Source: Arbacia lixula
Lineage: Eukaryota > Echinodermata > Echinoidea > Arbacioida > Arbaciidae
Reading direction: 5' to 3'
DNA: 64,000 nt
Assembly: GCA_963669155.1 (NCBI GenBank)
Contig: OZ022589.1
Coordinates: 18,071,932-18,135,931, forward strand
Shown here: positions 25,238-37,595 of the stretch, piece after piece
Numbering within the stretch: position 1 is the stretch's first letter
Layout of the letters: the number at the start of each line of letters is the position of its first letter
The notes under the pieces: model-generated
The model's database searches: none
Told to the model about the DNA's origin: nothing
What the model saw: only the letters and a program-made list of their open reading frames with translations
Translations under genes and position numbers: made by a program

Positions 25238-25372
25238 GGGGAGATAAATAGAGAGAGAGAGAGAGAAAAAGAGGGAGAGAGAGATAGAGAGGGAGAGAGA
25301 GAGAGAGAGAGAGAGGGGGAGAGAGAAAGAGAAAGAGAGAGAGAGAGAGGGGGAGAGAGAGGGAGTCTGAGA
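25195..25372. repeat. (GA)n polypurine microsatellite
   Basis: GAGAGA with GATAGA, GGGAGA and AAAGAG variants; open frames here are repeat artefacts. Confidence 0.95.
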
Positions 25373-25988
25373 TCTGTGGAGCGTTCCTCCGCGGGTCTCC
25401 TTTTCCAGTGTTGAGCCAAACGAAAGCACGGGCCGGGGATTAGTGTTAATCCCAGTCTGTCGCTGCACCCCGATTAATCCACATTCCCCTGTCCAGCGTT
25501 CACGCTCACTTAACACGTTGTCCTTACTTAAACTGGGGTGTGTGAGAGAAGCAAGTATCCAAACACTCTATACAGAGGTTGAATAACTAAAGTATTACAA
25601 ACTATTCGGATGTGTTTTTCTCTGAACGTACGGGCTTTTAGTGAGATAGCTTCCGTAGCAATTATACAAAACTGTATTAATATTGAATGTTGGTTTACGT
25701 GTGTGTGTGTTTGTGTGTGTTTGTGTGTGTGTGTGTGATAAACAATTTGTATGTCAATTTTAATCAACGTTAATATTACTTCACAGTTTCCACACAATAT
25801 AACAACTTTCGAATTGTAATCAGCTTTCATATTTGCCTTCATATCCTTTTTTCTTTAAACATTTGCCTTCATTCAATTCAGCCTGTTATGTGAAGTAAGG
25901 ACCTATTTTTGCTCCCCAGCAATGCACGAAAACGTTAGACAGGAATACGATAGTGGAGATTTTGAATCACCCAGGAAGGGGGTTCATA
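25373..25988. other. No gene; (GT)n at 25699-25738
   Basis: A short (GT)n microsatellite in otherwise unassigned AT-rich DNA. Confidence 0.45.
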
Positions 25989-26242
25989 CAAAACAAGGTT
26001 AAATCTGATCAACTGGACTTACTAGTTCTATGGGAGAAGAAAAGTTTCACGACCTCTCCAGGCTGCTTCTTCCGCTAAGCTGGCTTGAGAAGAGCAGATT
26101 TCAGGTGAAAGCTATTGAAGTCACTGAAGGATGCAATCTTCTATTGTTCTTTTGCTGAAGAAGTAACCTGGCTATGTTGTGAAACTCTTCTACTCCCAAA
26201 GAACTAGTAAGTACGGTTGATCAGATTTAATATTGTTTTGTA
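25989..26242. mobile_element. Fold-back element family E
   Basis: The left arm ACAAAACAAGGTTAAATCTG, ATCAACTGGACTTACTAGTT and CTATGGGAGAAGAAAAGTTT is mirrored by the right arm, read on the minus strand as ACAAAACAATATTAAATCTG, ATCAACCGTACTTACTAGTT and CTTTGGGAGTAGAAGAGTTT. About 250 bp and non-coding. A smaller hairpin follows at 26303-26392. Confidence 0.7.
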
Positions 26243-27171
26243 TGTTACACCCGAATGCAAATAGAGGTTCCCCGTACTTGATGGAGATACACCTGGACCC
26301 TGTATATATATATTTCAATTGTTGCAAGTATACCATCAACGGTAATTACACTTGATGGAAAGTTACAATAATTGAAAACGTATATGCCACATGGCCTTGG
26401 ACAAGTGAGACTCGTCTACTTATTTAGTCTATCCAGTGTATATTTACATTGAACATGTTGAAGGGAAGAGAAAAGAAAAGTTCAACATCAGCGAGCAGCA
26501 TCAAACTCAAATTCAAACTCAAAGACAAACGTGTAGAATGAACGACGTGGATGTCATTGGAATATATTGAATATTTACTACGTCGAATCTTTTTTGGTAA
26601 TTATAGCTAATGGCCGTATTTGCATGTCGCGTAGTTTAATGGCTTTCTGGAAATCAAGTACTTTTTGGAAAGTGAATACTTGTTATCTTTCAGATTTGTC
26701 AGAAGATAATCTACGCCAGCGGTGTGAATAGCGATGGAATGATCTGCATTTCTTGAACTGGCTCGGGTGAGAGGTTGATAACCCCGTTTGTATTCTTCCC
26801 CGATTCTCATCTAGCTTGTCAGCAACTATATCGCGGCATTCAGCGTCTTCGTAAAGTCATCGGCGCGGTCGGGGCAGGAAGTATCTAATGACGAGGTTAT
26901 CGGAATACTGCCTTCAGTCGGTCGTACAAACAGCGCACTGACAGGTGTTATCGCTAATCTTTGGATACATTCATGTCTGAACATTATAAAGCACCCTCTT
27001 CAAATTAAGATGATGTCTTTGCTTGCAGCCGAAATTGTTTTGATGAAGTGTTTTTACAATTTCGCGCATCTTTTTTTTTTATTAAGTTGTTAAAACTGCA
27101 CCATACGCCAGTAAGAAACCTTCGTTCTAATAAGAAACAATCATGTTTGTTATTCCACCAGTTCTGATGAG
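26243..27171. other. No gene seen
   Basis: Apart from the small hairpin near 26303-26392 I see nothing in this stretch. Confidence 0.4.
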
Positions 27172-27179
27172 GTCATTAT

Positions 27180-27400
27180 GGTGAACGTAGCTTCGTTTAT
27201 GCACTGCCTCGACCTTACGGAACAATGTCCCAGAACACTTAACAAAAAACAACAATGATTCCACTTATACATTTAAGATCGCTTTAAAAACGCACTTATC
27301 TATTACATCTTGTATCTTGCATTGTCTACTTCTTCTCTACAGCGCAAAGAGACACGTTGAATCACTATGTGTTATGCGCTCAATAAAAATCGCTAAATTA
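27180..27400 (+). mobile_element. 3' end of a CR1/L2-like LINE (relic)
   Basis: Reading from 27221 gives NNVPEHLTKNNN followed by YTFKIALKTHL with no stop. This is the last conserved part of LINE reverse transcriptase ORFs of the CR1/L2/Jockey type (usual form WN.LP..IR...S...FK..LK.HL). It is followed by the usual short 3' tail with AGCGC...GCGCTCAATAAAAATC. Only the terminal ~200 bp survive; upstream sequence is not recognizably reverse transcriptase. Such 5' truncation is normal for LINE copies. Confidence 0.6.
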
Positions 27401-29660
27401 TTTAAAGTTTGTGGAGCAACGATGCCGACTTAGCCACCGGTGGACACATGTGGTCTCTCGTCAATGAGCACACCCTCCCACAGACATGCCCCAAACATAG
27501 CGGAACCCCGCGCACTGTGGCAACACTCGCCCCACCACGACGGCCGGGCTCATGTTTCCGATGTAGGGCCTTCTCCCATTCTGCCCACGCTAATACCGCG
27601 TATCAGTCTTCCCGTCACGATTCGCTTGCCATAGACGTGCACTGCTTTACCCTCTTAGCACACATTTCTGATTGCACCATTGCAGTACCATTACGTTCTG
27701 TTCGCACTGCGCAGGCAACGAGTTTCCCTTCCTGTGTTCCCCCTAAAACCACCCAGTGCGCATCCCCTCATTATTTGGTACACTCGCGTAAACGTGGTTG
27801 GAAAGCCGATCAGTGCGCGCAGACGGCTCGCTGTGTAAATCTCCTTATAGTCTACATTTTGCGGCAGTCGCGCCGTTGCGCAGTTGTGCCGGTACGAAAA
27901 TATCCGCTGAAAATGGGTAGTGGATTGATTCCTCGGATCTCTCCTCAACACATGAAAGTCAAGCTCTCTGGAGCTTAGAATTCCCCCTTTGAGAGGAAAT
28001 AGCGGCGCTACTACACAATTTCATTAAATTTGATTGCGATTGAAGTTTAAAAGACCGCAAGGATTGCATTGATGTAATTCAGGCTAAATTGGCAGTGAAG
28101 CAGCTGCATTAAGTGCGCTATAAATCTTGTATACAAACTTGATACCATTTGATAAAACAATTACATTTAGCTCGTTAAGCACACTTTACCCTCTGCTATA
28201 AAATGTCAGAGTGGTTGATGTTTTATTTATGGTTTAACATGAGAGGGCAACAACAGGGCATTAAGACATTTTTTTGGTAAAGTCTTTTAACTGGAACAAA
28301 ATGGAGTCGCGCTGTCTCGTAGCCTCCTCGCAAGGAATCTGCGTAATCCGTTGACTCTCGACAGGGTCAATCGTATCCTACGAAAGGGGAATTAAGTTGC
28401 TGTAATAGAATGCAAATGATTAATGACACCCGTCTGGAGATAATTAAACTTGGCACCTTCTCCCCCAAAACAGATACGCGAACTGCACTACAATCTTCGT
28501 GATGTTGTTTTCCTCCCTCCTCATCTCTCTCTCCCCCCCTCTCTCTCTCTATTTCTCTCTCTCCCTCTCAATCAAATCAATCACTGTCACTCTCCGTGTC
28601 TGTCTTCTTTTCGAAAACATACATTGCCCGATGCAAGGTTTACAATTAAATGTAGACAAAAAACCGTTGCAAAATACTAATCTTATCTTAGTTACTTAGA
28701 ATGTGAAGGTTGAATGACACAATCAGACAATTGGTCTCGAAATCAGACTGCCAACCTTATACAATTTTTCTAATTAAATTACATGCCATTCTGAATGTCC
28801 AACATGGACAATAAATGTCTAACTTCAATTAAACTGCACTTCCTAATGTATTCTCCAACATGTTTTAGCAATAACAATTAAATCCAAATTCAATGCAAAC
28901 ACACTCGTTCTATCTTGTTATCAATAAGAACACTATTTTTCACATTAATTGTTCGTTCATTCAGTCCCAGCGTATCGGTGCTCTTAGCTGTACTTCATAT
29001 CAATCTAACATGTTAAATACCTTGAACCAGAATCTATACAATACAATAACAATTAGATCCAAAAATCATTGCTTTCCTTTTGCAGCACAATCACCGTTAT
29101 CACAACCATTGACCCGGGCACAACGCCATTCCTTCACTCTCCTTGAATTCCTCCCTACACATTTTATTCAATTATTTATAATTTATTTGTATTATTTGTA
29201 TTTGTATTTTATAGCCATTTATTTTCAATTTTGACCCCCCCATCATTTCGTCTTCTTAAGCACATATTGCCCCATCTCATACATCTATTGCTAGTTAAGA
29301 TACCGTTTTTACAAGTATTACGTCGTCGTAAATCTAACAATTTGTAATTGATACTCGAAATAAGGTGTTAATATTGCTGAAAGGCCCTGCGCGGTAACTA
29401 CACGTGCCAATAAAGTTATCATATCGATGTCCTGAATAAACATGCATACAATCACAAACTTTGCCCAGACTTCCTGACAAAGTGATGATTTTAGAATGTG
29501 ACATACAAAAGGATGATGTTATGTCATTGTCATCATGATCAGGGATCGAGACCCAATTTCGATCCTCCAAGTGCCATCCGTGCAACTTTCAGTCGTCTGG
29601 GTTGTATTGTGTATCGTACGTGTGGTATACGGATAATGGAAGGTGAGAAAATGAGCTAAA
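27401..29660. other. No supported gene
   Basis: A 189-codon open frame at 27409-27978 has Cys/His/Arg/Ser-rich composition and no recognizable domain or splice partner; I treat it as chance. CT-rich patch near 28500-28570. Otherwise AT-rich. Confidence 0.35.
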
Positions 29661-29669
29661 CAGATATCC

Positions 29670-29712
29670 ATACTTTATCAATTAATTAATTAATCAATTA
29701 ATCAATTAATTT
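29670..29712. repeat. (ATTA)n-type tetranucleotide repeat
   Basis: Alternating ATTAATTA and ATCAATTA words. Confidence 0.8.
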
Positions 29713-31229
29713 CGTTAACAATAAGGAGGTAATTATGTTTGTGAACTGTGTTTTGATCGTTTATTTTGTGGCATACTATAGTCGTGATAGTGTGTGCGCT
29801 TATTGTTTACTTATGTGAAACTGAAACAATTTCCCCCCTTTTTTGTCTTCGGAATGATTTGTATATCATTGGTTTTTAAATTTGTCTTCAATCGAGTGAT
29901 AATTGCATTTAATTTATATTGCTTTTGTGTACTTCAAGTGGAGGGTATGATTTATGTAATAGTGTATAAATGATCTCAAAATAAAGATGTGTGTGTGTGT
30001 GTGTGTTTGCGTGAGCCAATATAGGAGGGGTAGTGAGCGAGTGGTAGGATGTGTGGGTGGGTGAGGGTAGAGAAAATGAAGGGGGGGGGGGGGGTAAGGG
30101 TCTACTTGAACGTCATCATATGGCATAATTCGATTTTAAGCAGTAAGAAAAATCAGTTATACCACACGCTGTTGTCAGTACTTTTCCACACTTTTATACA
30201 CAGCCGCGCCCCGTAATGTCGTACCACCCTGATTCCTCCATCTCCCGTGCCCATTTAAACGGTTTTAGCCGTGGCCCTTCTGGCTTCCTGGGAAGAACTA
30301 TTCCGATTCAACCACAAGCTCAAGAATGTAATGACTCCGGCATTTTGCCTAATATCCGTCTTGGCGTACCCTAGGGGCGGGGAGGGATAATTAGGCGCAT
30401 ATCCGCGGGCTTTCCACCAGACGACCGCTCCGAACTTTAATATTAAGATTCCCATCTCGCAAGTGCTGTAGCAATAAATCCACCGTCAAGTGTACGGGGA
30501 AAGGACAGTGCCCTATCGGAGAACTCAAGCGGGGAGTATGTCGCTACTTATAGGGGGCAATGCCGTAGCTTTTTTGCGTTACCGAATTGTATTTGAGGGT
30601 TCCCCAAACAAAGCACATGTGCATAATATCAAAAGCAGTTGGGAGGGTACATTTATGATATTACATGCATCACCACTGCGTATATACCAGAGGTTACGGA
30701 GCAAATTAAAACTCCACCTCCTCCTCCGTAAATATGCAGACGACGGAAATAACTCGTATGCACTCTTGTAATACCTGGGCTTACTTGGGATTAAGATTGT
30801 ATTTACTTTCCCCGTCCACTATCTCCCTGATTGAGCCCCACCCCCATATTCCTTAAGGTAGGCCTAATAGTCCAGTCATTTCCTGCTGTCAGAGACAGTC
30901 CATGTAACCCCCGAACCATACCAACATGTCTCGACTAAAATCTATTGGGAGTTGTTGCAAGTACGGTGCTAGTACGGTCCGCAACTGTGCATAGCATTTA
31001 GCCTTTTATGTGATCGTGGTGGTATTAATTCTGTGTATGCTTCATGTGCCTTTTTAACAAGTAGCACACACAAACCACATGGAGCAGTAGAGCATCTGGC
31101 ACAAAAAGGGTTAAGACACATAAACCTCTTATTTCAGTAAAAATGCATCGTGACTTTCAGTACAACACAGATACGACATAACCTTATTTTCAAGCTAAGA
31201 ACATGGGAATCAAATCAATCCTTCTACTA
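29713..31229. other. No supported gene
   Basis: Short GT run at 29990-30008 and poly-G at 30079-30095. Open frames under 100 codons without domains or splice partners. Confidence 0.4.
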
Positions 31230-31797
31230 GGTGTTTTAAAATACATTTGACACTTTTAAAAAATAATCTAAAATTAGTTTCATCTCACGTTAAGCTCAAA
31301 CTAATGCATCATAAAGTCAAGGGATATCAAAATTCTTAGAGGCATGTTTTGTGACATTTTATGGATTACTTTTCTTGTAATAATCCTATAGGAATATCTG
31401 ATGAGATTTTCCCTTTTGTGTGTGTATCAAATAATTAATTCAGAACACAAAATGGTCATTGTGCATCACACATACCAAACCGCAACTTCTTTTCTGCCAG
31501 AAGCATCATGCATTACTAATGACACTGTGATGGCAGCTGTTAGTGGATTAACAGGTGTGACACACAATGGTCATTGTTGTGTTGTGAATCAATTATCCTA
31601 CACAAGTTTTGAGGTCCAAATGTGTCCAATAGTGAAAATCTCATTAAATATTCCAGGGATCATTACAAAAAAGTAATTGATGAAATGCCACAAAACCTGC
31701 CTCTAAAAAGTAGACATCCTTTGACTTTATGATGTATCAATTGCAGCTTGATGAGAGTTGAAACGGATTTTTAATAATTCTGCAAAAGTGACACCTA
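31230..31797. mobile_element. Fold-back element family D, copy D2
   Basis: More complete than D1. The left end AGGTGTTTTAAAATACATTT and CACTTTTAAAAAATAATC is mirrored by the right end GATTTTTAATAATTCTGCAA and AAGTGACACCTACAG. It shares with D1 the blocks GTGTATCAAATAATTAATTC, CTGCCAGAAGCATCATGCAT and CTCATTAAATATTC. Centre carries CAATGGTCATTGTTGTG. Confidence 0.65.
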
Positions 31798-32688
31798 CAG
31801 TAGTACATGGTTAGCCTGCCCGTGTTATGTTGTGATAATAGATTATGTCGTAATGAGGATACTGTACTAACGGGGTGAGGTGGGTGTGGGGGAGGGAGGG
31901 GGTGGGGTGGGGATGGAGGGGGAGGGGGGGGGGGTGGTCAAGGGCTGGAGAGGAGGGAGCGGACCCGAGATAGATTCCAGGATTCGGTGTTAGTGACGAA
32001 AAGGGTACTACGTGGATCATGGTTTCAATTTTGGAATGATTGCGTACCAAATACATTTTACGTTGGTATGGATCATTGATATGGATTATCTCGTCACTCT
32101 GTTAACCGATTCATTTATATAATTTTTGTATCTATTTTACACAGTATTCTACATCGGCAGTGAAATCAAGGTGAATCACAGATCGTGAATGTATAGTTCC
32201 CTATAAAATCAATGAGGTTTCGTCTTGACCTTTCGTACGTTTAAACGTTCCCAGGGGATACCAACCCCTTGCGTATTTTCCGCAAATGTTGGCTTCTTTA
32301 TGTTGGCTTCTCTCGCAAACACATTGGATACTCAGTGGCCCGGATGCCAGGGGGTAAGTTTGCTGAACGTGCTCACGGATCAAGCCCACGGCCTCGATTT
32401 CTGTCACTAGCTCTCCATATTCGTCAATCATACCCGGCCACCGTGAGAGTTGATCCGTTGAGCCGTGCTCCCTGGAAAGATCGAAATCAAACATTTCGTA
32501 GGAGCGCAACACGATTGTATGACGTCGTGAGGATAACATTCATAAGACCACACGTTTGTGAGCGGGCACGGGCTGTTGCAGCGTGTGTGGATGTGTGGGT
32601 ATGTGTTTTGAACGAATTGGGAGATTGTGAAATGCAAACTTTAGATTAGCAGGACACCGAAGGTGAGGCGGGTTCTGACAATCAACAC
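31798..32688. other. No firm gene; G-rich tract
   Basis: G-rich tract at 31873-31936 with closely spaced G runs. Overlapping open frames of 110-126 codons at 32200-32650 on both strands have no recognizable domain. Unassigned. Confidence 0.35.
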
Positions 32689-33079
32689 TTAAAGTGATCA
32701 TTCATCCTGAAATTCAATTGGTTTCATCTAAAGCAGAAACATGGAAGAAACATATCGGTGAAGGTTTAATGAAAATCCGGCAAAGGATAAGAAAGTTGTG
32801 ATCTTTTAAAATGTTGCTTTTGTGACGTCACGTGCGAGATCCTCTCCCATACCTTGTGTACAATTTGTTATTTAAAATGTCAATTTTCTCAAAAAGAGTA
32901 TGCATCCTTTTACCTGTGCATTTGATACATCATTAGATTTAAATTTTTACACACGTACCTCTACGGAAAAAAATATCCCTTCGTCAAAAAATATGAAAAG
33001 AGCAATTAATTAAATCATACAGCACACAACGTATGAGAGAGAGAGAGAGTGCGGAGAGGGGGGGGGGGAGGGAGGGAGG

Positions 33080-33125
<46 letters not shown>

Positions 33126-33300
33126 AGAGACAGAGAGAGAGAGAGAGCACCTTGCCGTGACGTCACAAAATCGAAATGCCTAAAGATCATAGCTTTCTTA
33201 TCCTTAGACGGATTTTCGTCAATTCTTCACTCACATGTTTCTTTCATATTTCTGCTTTTAGTGAAGCCACCTTTATTTCAGAGCGAACTATCCCTTTAAG
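32689..33300. mobile_element. MITE-like fold-back element family A, copy A3 with internal (GA)n
   Basis: The left arm CTTAAAGTGATCATTCATCC, GAAGGTTTAATGAAAATCCG and TTTGTGACGTCACGTGCGAG is mirrored by the right arm CCGTGACGTCACAAAATCG, GACGGATTTTCGTCAATTCT and GAACTATCCCTTTAAG. The loop contains a (GA)n microsatellite at 33033-33149 and a G-run, making it longer than A1 or A4. Confidence 0.75.
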
Positions 33301-33404
33301 AAGTACAACAAAGAGCAAGGAAGGCAATAGGAGTACAGACAGTGAAACGTATGCATGCCGGACATAAATAATATAGCCTGGTTTCAATGCATGGCTGATC
33401 AAAA

Positions 33405-33660
33405 CTTAAAGGGGTAGTTCACCCTGAAAATTAGTTTATTTCAATAAAAGCAGAATAATTATGAAAGAAAGATATTAGTGAAGGTTTGACGAAAATCCGT
33501 CAAAAGATAAGACAATTATAATCTTTTGAAATTTCGATTTTGTGACGTCAAGTGCGAGGTGCTCTTCCATATTATGTTGTGTACGATTAGGTTTCGAAAA
33601 TATCAATGTTTCTGCTTTTATTGAAACCAATTTAATTTTAGGATGAACTTTCCCTTTAAG
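33405..33660. mobile_element. MITE-like fold-back element family A, copy A4 (short form)
   Basis: TIRs CTTAAAGGGGTAGTTCACCC and (minus strand) CTTAAAGGGAAAGTTCATCC. It keeps GAAGGTTTGACGAAAATCCG and TTTGTGACGTCAAGTGCGAG, but the right arm is shortened and lacks the mirrored CGGATTTTCGTC block. It lies about 100 bp after A3. Confidence 0.75.
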
Positions 33661-34125
33661 ATAAGAGTATAGTACTCACAAGAATAGTCACTCTTTCATT
33701 CTCCTCTTTACTCTCTTTGAGCAGTGATGTGTTAGGAAGGAGGGACAACTCGAGCATAATTATTCAAACATCTGTATGGATACTATAATGAATGCTAATG
33801 AATGTCAAAAGCATTCCATAATCACTACAATGCTTTGATGTCCCATGCGCGCCACCGACATTTAGCTGTAGTTAACTTGGAAAGCAATATCTTTAATTCC
33901 CTATTTTGTCTCTCGAAGCTGTGTTTCTTATCACATCGTTCTGCAATTTTCAAGAAAGTTAAGGACAACACCACTAAAGATCCTGCTCTCGGTTTTCTTC
34001 TAAATAATTGTTGAATAATGCACATTGCTGAAAAGCACATGCTGAGACCACATGATTTTTCGGCGGTGGCATGTATGGGTTCAAAGAAATAAAGTTGTTT
34101 CATATCTTTCCATAACACATCCCTG
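33661..34125. other. No gene seen
   Basis: Nothing recognized in this stretch. Confidence 0.4.
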
Positions 34126-34307
34126 GCGGGTGTTTCACCAAGCTGTTCGTAAGTTACGAACGACTTTACGAACGACTGGTTATCCCTTCTTCTGCTAAAT
34201 GCGATACTACACTTTGTTCATTGAGAATCTGTTTAGCACAAGAAGGGATCACCAGTCGTTCGTAAAGTCGTTCGTAACTTACGAACAGCTTGGTGAAACA
34301 ACCCCCT
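34126..34307. mobile_element. Near-perfect hairpin element family G
   Basis: The left arm GGGTGTTTCACCAAGCTGTT, CGTAAGTTACGAACGACTTT and ACGAACGACTGG is mirrored almost base for base by CCAGTCGTTCGTAAAGTCGT, TCGTAACTTACGAACAGCTT and GGTGAAACAACCCCC. The arms are about 75 bp with a loop of ~35 bp. The repeated TTACGAAC/GTTCGTAA words also give sub-hairpins. Such a strong palindrome suggests a recent or structurally maintained MITE. Confidence 0.8.
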
Positions 34308-35870
34308 GGTTTGGGCATGAACCCTATTGTTGGAACGAGCCGCAGCAGAGAGAATTGAGAATGATTAGTCTACTGCAGGTAGACCCGTTTATTGCATATT
34401 GTAGTTTGGATTGAAAATGGCTATCGGACATTTTGATGGAAGACGGCATACTACAGAAGCTGTTACTTGATGGATTGATATAATAGACGGGTGGTGAGAA
34501 AGAAATTATGACAATGAATTACTTAGTTCGGCAGTGGAAGGACAATGACTGCCAGAGGTCAGATCAAGCACTGGCGATCGAAGAAGGTCAAGGGTGCGTA
34601 CCCGCTAACGGCACCTCATCAATGAATAACATTTATACCATTTGATGCTCTTACCCCCATCATATCCTACTATAAATTATGTTAATGATACTCGGCTGTA
34701 AATCTATTCTGGCGAACTTTCTCCTTTAGCCGGCGGGCTTCCGTTCCCGTTTGAGGAATGGCTGAGTAGTATGAAAATTGAGAATCGTCAAATAGTCCTG
34801 TGTATTCCCACCGTTCGTCTGCGCGTTCATGAAACAACAATCGCACTGACGTCTCAGACGTTTGTCATGTGCGCTCGCTATAGGAAAGAAACCTCATCTC
34901 ACGAAATGATGTTAATCTGGAGGCGGAAAGACGCAATGAAAGAGATATTTAAAAAAAAACGAGAGCAGATTGTGAATGAAGAATTGAATGATCGATTGTA
35001 TACATGACACAATGAATCTATGGATAGATGGGACTCGCGCTTTCTGAAAACGATGTTTTTCGATAAAGGGAAGTCTGCGCAAAGAAGTCTTTCGTCCGTG
35101 AGAATGAATGCGATATCGGGAGAACGAGAAATCCATTGGGAATAGCCATCAATCTACATGTATACAGCCCCGCTAGATTATAAAAAGGCTTCGATATCCG
35201 AGCACTTCATGTGATCGGTTCTAAATTGTAGGCAGGTTTGGGTGACTGACAAACTTCTTAATGAAAAAAAGGAAAATCAGGAGAGCGTCGGGCATTTTCA
35301 AGAGAAACTGATCACTTTATTTTCCTTGCTTCATAATTTTGGCCTATATACATATACATACCTCCATACATATTCTTGCTTCGCTGTTTTCCATCACTGT
35401 CTCGAACATTTGCAAGTACAGGTACAGGAATAGTGTGAATGAACTTTGACATCAGATACACCGTCACTTCTCATTTTATTACCGCATTTACTTCGCTATC
35501 ACATACATAATTACGCATGTAATATAGATATGTACACATGCATACTCATATGCTCTTGTATGCCAACACGTTTGAGGAGCTATGAGTTTACACACACCCA
35601 CAAAATGAGGAGTTACAAGTGTGTGTACAGTTATTTGAGGAGCTCCCCAAATGCATATTGCAGTTGAAATTACTGCAAAGTGTATTCTTATTATGAACAT
35701 GATACCCACGGAATTCCTCCTCGAATTACTGTTAGTAAGCACACTGAATAACAAACTGCATGTGGGGGTAGGGACAATGCGTGTTTCCTGACAGCAAATT
35801 GTAAAGCACGCCCTCTATCGAACTCCTCCTTTTTCCTCCTCTGATTGCATACATCGATCGTATACCCACG
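34308..35870. other. No gene seen
   Basis: Unassigned. An open frame at 34771-35007 is ordinary in composition but has no partner or domain. Confidence 0.35.
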
Positions 35871-36010
35871 TGCCACGCGAACGCCTTGAATGCATACATG
35901 GTGTACGCGCGTGACGCGCGGTATTTGAGCGGACTATAACACTAGGCTGAACTGAAATACGACGTGAACTGCCTGTACCATACCCCATTTCGGTGATACC
36001 TAGGTCCTAA
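35871..36010 (+). promoter_or_regulatory. Possible CpG-rich promoter region
   Basis: It contains ACGCGCGTGACGCGCGG and has more CpG than its surroundings. It lies just upstream of a start codon that abuts a consensus splice donor (ATG|GTGAGT at 36011). No clear TATA box at a fixed distance. Position and composition only. Confidence 0.25.
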
Positions 36011-37248
36011 ATGGTGAGTGATTCGACACCATCATCATTTTATAGTTAAGCTATAGGCCTAAGTTACCTTTTAATCTTTTACCTACTCTCAAAGTGTCAT
36101 CTAAGTTCATGTTCTTTGACTTCGTTTTAGGCGGTGGCTGCATGCTGCTCTCGCAGTAAGCCTAGTCGTAGCCCGACCAGACCCGGTGCGCAGCAGCACG
36201 GCGTTGCCGTGCGCAGCGACAGCTGTGGGCATTACTAAGCCTAGCCCTATGGCTATAGGCCTGTGGTATTCTGAAAATTGTCTTAACTTTTCTATCAATT
36301 ATCTTTTATCTCAGTAAGATAATAGCTCGCTAAGATTATCTTAAATCGGTATTCTGAAAATTGTCTTATCTTTCTAAGGACCGCCTTTATAATATTTCTG
36401 GCACTGCCATTTTATTGCCTTTAACCAGTCATATAAATGTTTTATTTGAGTAGATCAACAAATACTATAGTCTATACTCTATAGAAACGTAGTTATGTGA
36501 AAATAATGGCGCATTATTGACAATGGTCAATATCCGTAGATCTATATGAACCTTGTGCCTCTTGTGCTAAGTAATGGCCGTGCGCTTTCATGTGCTTGGA
36601 ATACATGTGGTGGTTCTTCTTGTCATGGCATCTTTGAAAATGATCATCATTTCAAATTGGATCATAAATGACTTGAAAATAAGGGAATCCTTAAATACAA
36701 TAACTGTAGAATGTCTCCTCTCCTTGCCCGATTCAGCTTGGAATAACCCCGTTGAGCAAGGAAAATCACATTAGACATCGAGATACAATAGCCCCCTAAC
36801 TCTTGTAAGTTTTGTCTTTGTTTCCAAGGAAGATAAAAAATCAATTGAATCAATTTCTTATAGGCCTAAATGTGCTATTGAGTATTATGTAGTGATAGGT
36901 GAATAACTTATAATGCTTTCTTAATTATTTGCTATAAAATTGGTATTTTCACAAAAATAGAACCCCCACTTTTCTCATAGGTAATTAATGTACCCATTAA
37001 TATTTTGCCACTTGTCATTTTATAATTAGACTCTACATGAATTTTGGTGCATTAAGCTGATGGTTCAATACTGTCTTATTTTATGTTCAGCAGATATGCC
37101 AGTGCAGCATGACCATGGAGAAGTGTTTATGCTTGAAGTGCAAGGGACTGTACATTGTCTCATGCTTCTAATAGAGGCATACAAACAAAACGTCATCTCT
37201 CAGGAAGAATTAGTACAGATGTTGGTGGATGTTTTATATCAACTTTAG
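36011..37248 (+). CDS. Possible small three-exon gene, ~61 aa, unknown function
   Basis: A phase-consistent model can be built. The start codon at 36011-36013 abuts donor GTGAGT (phase 0). Acceptor CGTTTTAG leads to exon 36131-36155 (AVAACCSR plus one base), with donor GTAAGC. Acceptor TTATGTTCAG leads to exon 37091-37250, which reads DMPVQHDHGEVFMLEVQG and then a helical stretch through NVISQEELVQMLVDVLYQL to a TAG at 37246. A consensus donor (GTAAGT) follows two bases later, so the transcript may continue into the SET exons. The last acceptor is an NAGNAG site (CAGCAG), which would add or drop one residue. I do not recognize the protein. The 25-bp exon is unusually short. The third exon looks the most real. 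Confidence 0.3.
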
Positions 37249-37595
37249 CTGTAAGTTATGTTTTGAAAACTTGTAAAATCTTTGGACATTTAAAAATATT
37301 GTATTGAAATTGTATTACAATACTTATGGTAACGTGTATTTTTGTGGGCATAAAGAAAGAGTTGTGGAATTTCTCCTTTACTGTACAACATGTAGGCCTA
37401 CAGTAAAAGAGAAATTCCCTATAATTTAAGTTTCTATCAAAAATACAAACAGTTGAAACCCACTTGTTATTCATACATGTTCGATTTAAAGGTCCCCTGT
37501 CATCAAAATGTATAGACTTATGTTGATGCAACATAATGTGTACATAGCAAAATCACTAACTGTTCAATATAAATATGTGTCCTATATTTTAAAAT

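Noticed and set aside
27409-27978. 189-codon plus-strand open frame
   Set aside because: It directly follows a LINE 3' tail, has no recognizable domain and no splice partner. A 0.5-kb open frame can arise by chance in this GC-richer patch.
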